From NCBI GenBank assembly GCA_963663665.2, contig CAXXKP010000010.1, forward strand, positions 1 to 64,000: DNA of 64,000 nucleotides, in the 5' to 3' direction. The position numbers were made by a program, and so were the translations under genes. How positions within the stretch are numbered: the first letter of the stretch is position 1; every line of letters starts with the position of its first letter. The stretch comes from SABI01 sp963663665 (GTDB lineage Bacteria; Spirochaetota; Spirochaetia; Sphaerochaetales; Sphaerochaetaceae). Under the pieces are notes generated by a model. That model worked only from the letters and a program-made list of their open reading frames with translations, made no database searches and was not told the DNA's origin. Below, piece by piece: positions 60,039-64,000 of the stretch.

Positions 60039-61937
60039 ATGATTAATATTGCACAACATATTAATAGTTTCTCAAAAGTTAGAATAGCTGTAATTGGCGA
60101 TTTATGTCTTGATCTCTATTATTTCCTTAGTACAGAAAATGGAGATATCTCAGTTGAAACAAATTTGCCAACAAATGCTGTCTCAAGTTATAATATTGAT
60201 GCAGGTGGAGCCGGTAATGTTGCTATCAATCTCAAATCTTTAGGAGCTCTTGATGTTGACGTTTATAGTATTGTTGGAAACGACCTATATGGAAGAGAAC
60301 TAATAAATATTCTTTCTTCCCACGATGTTAATTGTACTCATATTCAAACCATTGAATCATCATGGGATACACATGTTTACCACAAAATGTATAAAGAAGG
60401 TAAAGAATTAGCACGGCACGATATTGGAAATTTTAATACCTGTGACGATGCTATTGTTTCACAACTCTTGAATGAATTAGAATTGAACTTACCTTCTTAT
60501 CAAGCTGTCATTATTAATGAACAAATTGCTCATGGGTTTCAGCAGGAAACATTTCAGAATAAATTGATTGAACTTATAGATGAGCATCAAAAATCATGTT
60601 TTTGGATATCTGATTGTCGCCATCTAAACCTAGTATATAATAATAGCATACGAAAACTGAATATTAATGAAGCTAAGCAAATCTTTTCTAAATTGAACAC
60701 GAATCTAGCTATAGAACCTCCTAAAGAAGATTTGGTCTTATGGTTATATAATCATTGGCATCAACCAGTGGTTGTTACATTAGGAGCAGAAGGGGCAATT
60801 GCGGTAGATAATCATGGGTCACTTAAAAGAGTATATGGAATTAATTTAATTGAACAAATTGATACCGTTGGAGCAGGAGATGCATTTCTGGCTGCATTCT
60901 CTCTCACCTTGGCAAGTGGGGGAGATATTAATACTGCAATAGAGATAGCGAATCTTGCAGCAACGGTCTCAGTTAAAACGCTCTTTGGCACAGGTCATCC
61001 AACTAAGGAAGAAGTAATTCAAGAGAATATTTCTCCAGATTTCAGATATCATCCAGAAATAGCGAGTGATATTAGAGAGGCTCGTTATGTAGATGATACA
61101 TATATTGAAGTTATTGATTTAAAAAGGACCCATATTCCAACTATTGCAATTTTTGATCATGATGGGACTATTTCAACTCTACGGCAGGGGTGGGAACCTA
61201 TTATGAGGGCTGTAGCTATTGAGGCAATAGCTGGTTCCTATTTATCGTCTTTATCTCTTTACACACTTAATAAAATAACTTCATCTGTAGAGGACTTAAT
61301 TGAAAAAACTACCGGTGTTCAAACTCTAATTCAAATGCACCATATAGTCGATTTAGTAAGATTTTATGGTATCGTAGCAGAAAATGAAATCTTTTCTGCA
61401 GCTAAATATAAAGAAATTTATAATAATAAGTTGCTAAAGGTGGTTTCAGAACGCACCTCATTATTATCAAGAGGATTATTAAGTGTAGAGGATTTAACGA
61501 TAAAGGATGCTGTGAATGTCGTGAAAAAGCTTCATAATGCTGGAGTTATACTCTATCTCGCTAGTGGTACTGATCAAAAAGATTTAATGGAAGAGGCTTC
61601 AATTCTTGGATATGCTCCCTATTTTACAGGAGGGATTTTTGGATCTCTTGGCAATATTGAGAATGACCCAAAAAAAGTAGTTTTAGAAAAGATTTCTGAT
61701 CTATTGCCAAAAGGGGTAACACCAGAAGATTGTTATATCTTTGGAGATGGCCCTGTTGAAATGAGAGAAGCCGCAAAACGAGGTTTTTCAAGAATTGGTA
61801 TACTTAGTGATGAAAAAGTCAGATTTGGATCTAATATGGACAAACGAAATCGTTTAATACTAGGAGGAGCACAAGCTCTATTGCCTGATTTTTCTTGGTT
61901 CAACTCCCTTAGTAACTATATGGGATGGGAGTTTTAA
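60039..61937 (+). CDS. PfkB-type (HldA-like) sugar kinase fused to HAD phosphatase
   Basis: The protein has 632 residues. Residues 1-335 are a ribokinase-family kinase closest in pattern to heptose kinase HldA/RfaE: VRIAVIGDLCLDLYYFLSTE, NIDAGGAGNVAINLKSLGA, VVVTLGAEGAIAV and DTVGAGDAFLAAFSLTLA with the catalytic aspartate. Residues about 365-632 are a HAD hydrolase: IAIFDHDGTISTLRQGWEP (nucleophile and acid aspartates), LYLASGTDQKDL, and CYIFGDGPVEMREAAKRG. Kinase plus phosphatase on one chain, together with the GmhA-like gene, mirrors heptose 7-phosphate to 1,7-bisphosphate to 1-phosphate. AACAGGAGC precedes the start. Confidence 0.88.
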   Translation: MINIAQHINSFSKVRIAVIGDLCLDLYYFLSTENGDISVETNLPTNAVSSYNIDAGGAGNVAINLKSLGALDVDVYSIVGNDLYGRELINILSSHDVNCTHIQTIESSWDTHVYHKMYKEGKELARHDIGNFNTCDDAIVSQLLNELELNLPSYQAVIINEQIAHGFQQETFQNKLIELIDEHQKSCFWISDCRHLNLVYNNSIRKLNINEAKQIFSKLNTNLAIEPPKEDLVLWLYNHWHQPVVVTLGAEGAIAVDNHGSLKRVYGINLIEQIDTVGAGDAFLAAFSLTLASGGDINTAIEIANLAATVSVKTLFGTGHPTKEEVIQENISPDFRYHPEIASDIREARYVDDTYIEVIDLKRTHIPTIAIFDHDGTISTLRQGWEPIMRAVAIEAIAGSYLSSLSLYTLNKITSSVEDLIEKTTGVQTLIQMHHIVDLVRFYGIVAENEIFSAAKYKEIYNNKLLKVVSERTSLLSRGLLSVEDLTIKDAVNVVKKLHNAGVILYLASGTDQKDLMEEASILGYAPYFTGGIFGSLGNIENDPKKVVLEKISDLLPKGVTPEDCYIFGDGPVEMREAAKRGFSRIGILSDEKVRFGSNMDKRNRLILGGAQALLPDFSWFNSLSNYMGWEF

Positions 61938-61938
61938 C

Positions 61939-63042
61939 ATGAATTATTTTAAAAGAGAAAAAATTAATTATTATCATTTAAGTTCAAGAAAAAACAAAGT
62001 AGATATTCTAAAACAGATGGTTAATCCAGAGTCAGAACCAAAAAAAGTTGAGAAAGAGGTCCTTTTAAGACTTGAATTAATAGCTTCTGAGATAAAAAAA
62101 GCACGAGATAATAATAAACCCGTTATTTGTGCATTTGGTGCGCATACAATAAAGAATGGATTAGGAGCATTACTCTCAATTCTTATAAACGAGGGGTGGA
62201 TAACTCATTTAGCAACTAATGGAGCAGGAGTAATTCATGATTGGGAGTTTTCTTATCAAGGTGCAAGTTCAGAAGACGTTGCCTTAAATGTAGCAGAAGG
62301 TAAATTTGGAATATGGGAAGAAACAGGACTTTATATAAACCTTGCATTGATAGATGGTGCCTATAGAGGATTTGGTTATGGAGAATCCATTGGAGCTATG
62401 ATTCAAAATAATGGGATTCAAATCCCATCTGATAAAGAGCTCATGAATACAATTCAAGATACTCATAACGAGACACCTCTTTGGAAAAGAGCTGCAGCTT
62501 TAGATTATCTCGATATTATTCAACAAGAGCATTTTGATGGAGGTTTTATGGAGATAAAACATCAATACCCAGAGCATAGTATCCAATCAAATGCATTTCA
62601 TCTAGGGATTCCTTTTACAAGTCATCCTATGTTTGGCCATGACATAATATATACACATAGAGCATGTAAAGGAGCAGCTATCGGGAGATGTGCAGAGCGA
62701 GATTTCCTCTCTTTTGTTGAATCTGTATCACATTTGGAGGGAGGTGTATATCTTTCTGTAGGATCAGCAGTTATGTCACCAATGATATTTGAGAAATCTT
62801 TATCTATGGCAAGGAATGTTCTTAGATCGCATCATCAAAATATAAAAAATTGTTCGATTCATGTTGTTGATCTTCAGAAGGAATCATGGGATTGGACAAA
62901 AGGGGAACCCCCAATGAATAATCCAGCATATTACCTTCGCTTTATGAAGTCTTTCAATAGAATGGGGTGTCCTGTTGATTATACCTCCATCGATAATAGA
63001 GATTTTTTTCTCTATTTATATAGGTTTTTATCGAGACATTAG
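61939..63042 (+). CDS. Conserved-looking protein of unknown function, 367 residues
   Basis: The start lies one base after the kinase-HAD stop. No family is recognised with certainty. Noted segments are VICAFGAHTIKNGLGALLSILINEGWITHLATNGAGVIHDWEFSYQGASSEDVA, then GGFMEIKHQYPEHSIQSNAFHLGIPFTSHPMFGHDIIYTHR and GGVYLSVGSAVMSPMIFEKSLSMARNVL. These suggest a nucleotide-binding Rossmann-like fold with conserved His, Glu and Asp. The LATNGAG...HDWE arrangement faintly recalls deoxyhypusine-synthase-like folds. It is soluble with no signal peptide. As the last gene of the sulfatase operon it is probably the next enzymatic step of the sugar pathway. Confidence 0.7.
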   Translation: MNYFKREKINYYHLSSRKNKVDILKQMVNPESEPKKVEKEVLLRLELIASEIKKARDNNKPVICAFGAHTIKNGLGALLSILINEGWITHLATNGAGVIHDWEFSYQGASSEDVALNVAEGKFGIWEETGLYINLALIDGAYRGFGYGESIGAMIQNNGIQIPSDKELMNTIQDTHNETPLWKRAAALDYLDIIQQEHFDGGFMEIKHQYPEHSIQSNAFHLGIPFTSHPMFGHDIIYTHRACKGAAIGRCAERDFLSFVESVSHLEGGVYLSVGSAVMSPMIFEKSLSMARNVLRSHHQNIKNCSIHVVDLQKESWDWTKGEPPMNNPAYYLRFMKSFNRMGCPVDYTSIDNRDFFLYLYRFLSRH

Positions 63043-63393
63043 CAGGAAGAAAATTATTACATCTATACAGAGAAAAAAGTACTAGAAGTTTTCAATTATG
63101 AAAATCCACATGAATACGTATCTATTTATCTAGTACTAATACAATGTCGAATAATATCTTGAGTTATTCATTATGCAAGAGTCTCTAGTGTTTATTAATT
63201 CCCATAGCTCTCGACTTTGTACTGTTTCTCCTATTAGAGTGATCTCTGTTGTACAAAAATTCTCTATTTACTTGATTAGATTCATTAACATAATAAATCA
63301 TAAAACAATTAATTAGAAATAGTGCATTAATTTCTGGTTGTTCCTTAAGCATTCATTAGTATATAGTGAACAATAAAGAGATGGAAAGAGATA
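63043..63393 (+). other. Gap before the LacI gene
   Basis: No gene, strong terminator or good promoter is seen in these 350 bases. The palindrome ATGAAACCGGTTTCAT does not occur here, so autoregulation through that site is not supported. Confidence 0.4.
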
Positions 63394-64000
63394 ATGAAAA
63401 GACATAAAAGTCCCACGATTTTAGATATTGCACGAGAAGCCGGTGTCTCAAAAGCGACTGTTTCTAGAGTTTTAATGCATCCAGAAATTGTAAGTGATGA
63501 GACTAAATTAAAAGTGCATAAAGTTATTGAAAAAAACTCCTATATTCCTAGTCAGTTTGCTCAAGGTCTTAATGGAGCTCCTACAAAAAAAATAGGAATT
63601 ATTATCGACGAACTTTCTAACTTTTTTTTCATTGAAATTGCAGAAGGTATCGATACAATTCTTGGTCCACAATACTATGCAATGCATCTATTAAGTTCTA
63701 AATGGGTAATCGAGAGAGAAATCGAGCTGGTGCGATCTCTTATTAATTCGCGCGTAGATGGAGTGATTCTTGCTCCTGTTGCATCAAATTCTCCTGCAAT
63801 CAAGTTGCTACAAAAGTCTCATATTCCATTTATCGTCATGAACTGTGTCCCTGATGATGAAGGTGTTTCCTACATTTCATGTGATAATATAAAAGGTGGT
63901 GAAATTGCGGCTGAGTTTATAAATAAAGAAAAGCCTAACCAAATACTTCTTATTACTGGATTTGATGTTCAAAGCATGCAATATCGAGCAGAAGGTTTTA
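63394..64000 (+). CDS. LacI-family transcriptional regulator, partial (C-terminus outside window)
   Basis: Open from an ATG at 63394, behind GGAAAGAG, to the window edge, 202 codons visible. The helix-turn-helix is PTILDIAREAGVSKATVSRVLMHPEIVS. The ligand domain begins KKIGIIIDELSNFFFIEIAEG and continues RVDGVILAPVASNSPAI and VSYISCDNIKGGEIAAEFI. It follows the sulfatase/kinase operon and is the likely reader of the two ATGAAACCGGTTTCAT-type operators at 54401 and 55300. The hinge and sensor part that would show the inducer class is cut off. Confidence 0.88.
   Translation, partial: MKRHKSPTILDIAREAGVSKATVSRVLMHPEIVSDETKLKVHKVIEKNSYIPSQFAQGLNGAPTKKIGIIIDELSNFFFIEIAEGIDTILGPQYYAMHLLSSKWVIEREIELVRSLINSRVDGVILAPVASNSPAIKLLQKSHIPFIVMNCVPDDEGVSYISCDNIKGGEIAAEFINKEKPNQILLITGFDVQSMQYRAEGF

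Noticed and set aside
60039..61937. Bifunctional HldE (kinase plus nucleotidyltransferase)
   Set aside because: The C-terminal half has HAD motifs (DHDGT, GDGPVE) and lacks the HxGH nucleotidyltransferase motif of HldE.

Overview
The window looks like a piece of an AT-rich spirochaete chromosome, most likely a Sphaerochaeta or Treponema relative. The evidence is the style of the exported proteins (secreted solute-binding proteins whose leaders end in forms such as FAAGAKE, FAQGATE, FANGAGE, LSAKGVEE), the many LacI-type regulators paired with ABC and TRAP importers, and the low GC of the backbone. This is inference: no rRNA or tRNA gene is present to confirm it.

Left part (1-28.6 kb) is a run of separately regulated uptake and catabolism operons. 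After a partial ISL3-type insertion sequence come: (a) a ribose-type ABC importer with an ASRT-family protein, two dehydrogenases and a LacI regulator; (b) a GntR-headed operon with a cupin, two TIM-barrel sugar isomerase/epimerases and a DctP/M/Q TRAP importer; (c) two tandem paralogous small lipoproteins; (d) on the minus strand, an EPSP-synthase-like enzyme translationally coupled to a TAXI-type TRAP importer, with a divergent LacI regulator; (e) a LacI regulator facing a taurine/nitrate-type ABC importer with two different ATPases, followed by a sulfatase without a signal peptide.

The middle (29.5-49.1 kb) is a surface polysaccharide locus. A MarR/EPS-type regulator and a roughly 420-base structured leader precede a long plus-strand gene series. 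It opens with a visibly GC-richer phosphonate cassette: a LicC/PntC-like nucleotidyltransferase, a cytidylyltransferase-PEP mutase fusion, phosphonopyruvate decarboxylase and an iron alcohol dehydrogenase. This predicts 2-hydroxyethylphosphonate activated as a CMP ester. Next come a DegT aminotransferase, a PglC-like initiating transferase, two glycosyltransferases, an MBL/ATP-grasp/SDR trio, two LicD-type transferases, UDP-GalNAcA synthesis (dehydrogenase and 4-epimerase), a Wzy-like polymerase and a MurJ/Wzx-type flippase. The model is a Wzx/Wzy-built glycan decorated with a phosphonate by the LicD proteins.

The right part (49.1-64 kb) starts with decayed DNA and a minus-strand pair (TPP enzyme, ATP-grasp/epimerase fusion), then an IS remnant fused to a broken LuxR-type regulator. 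A second sulfatase operon follows: GmhA-like isomerase, sugar ABC importer, sulfatase, a PfkB kinase-HAD phosphatase fusion and an unrecognised 367-residue protein. Two promoters in this operon carry the same 16-base palindrome, and the LacI gene cut off by the right edge is the probable reader of it.
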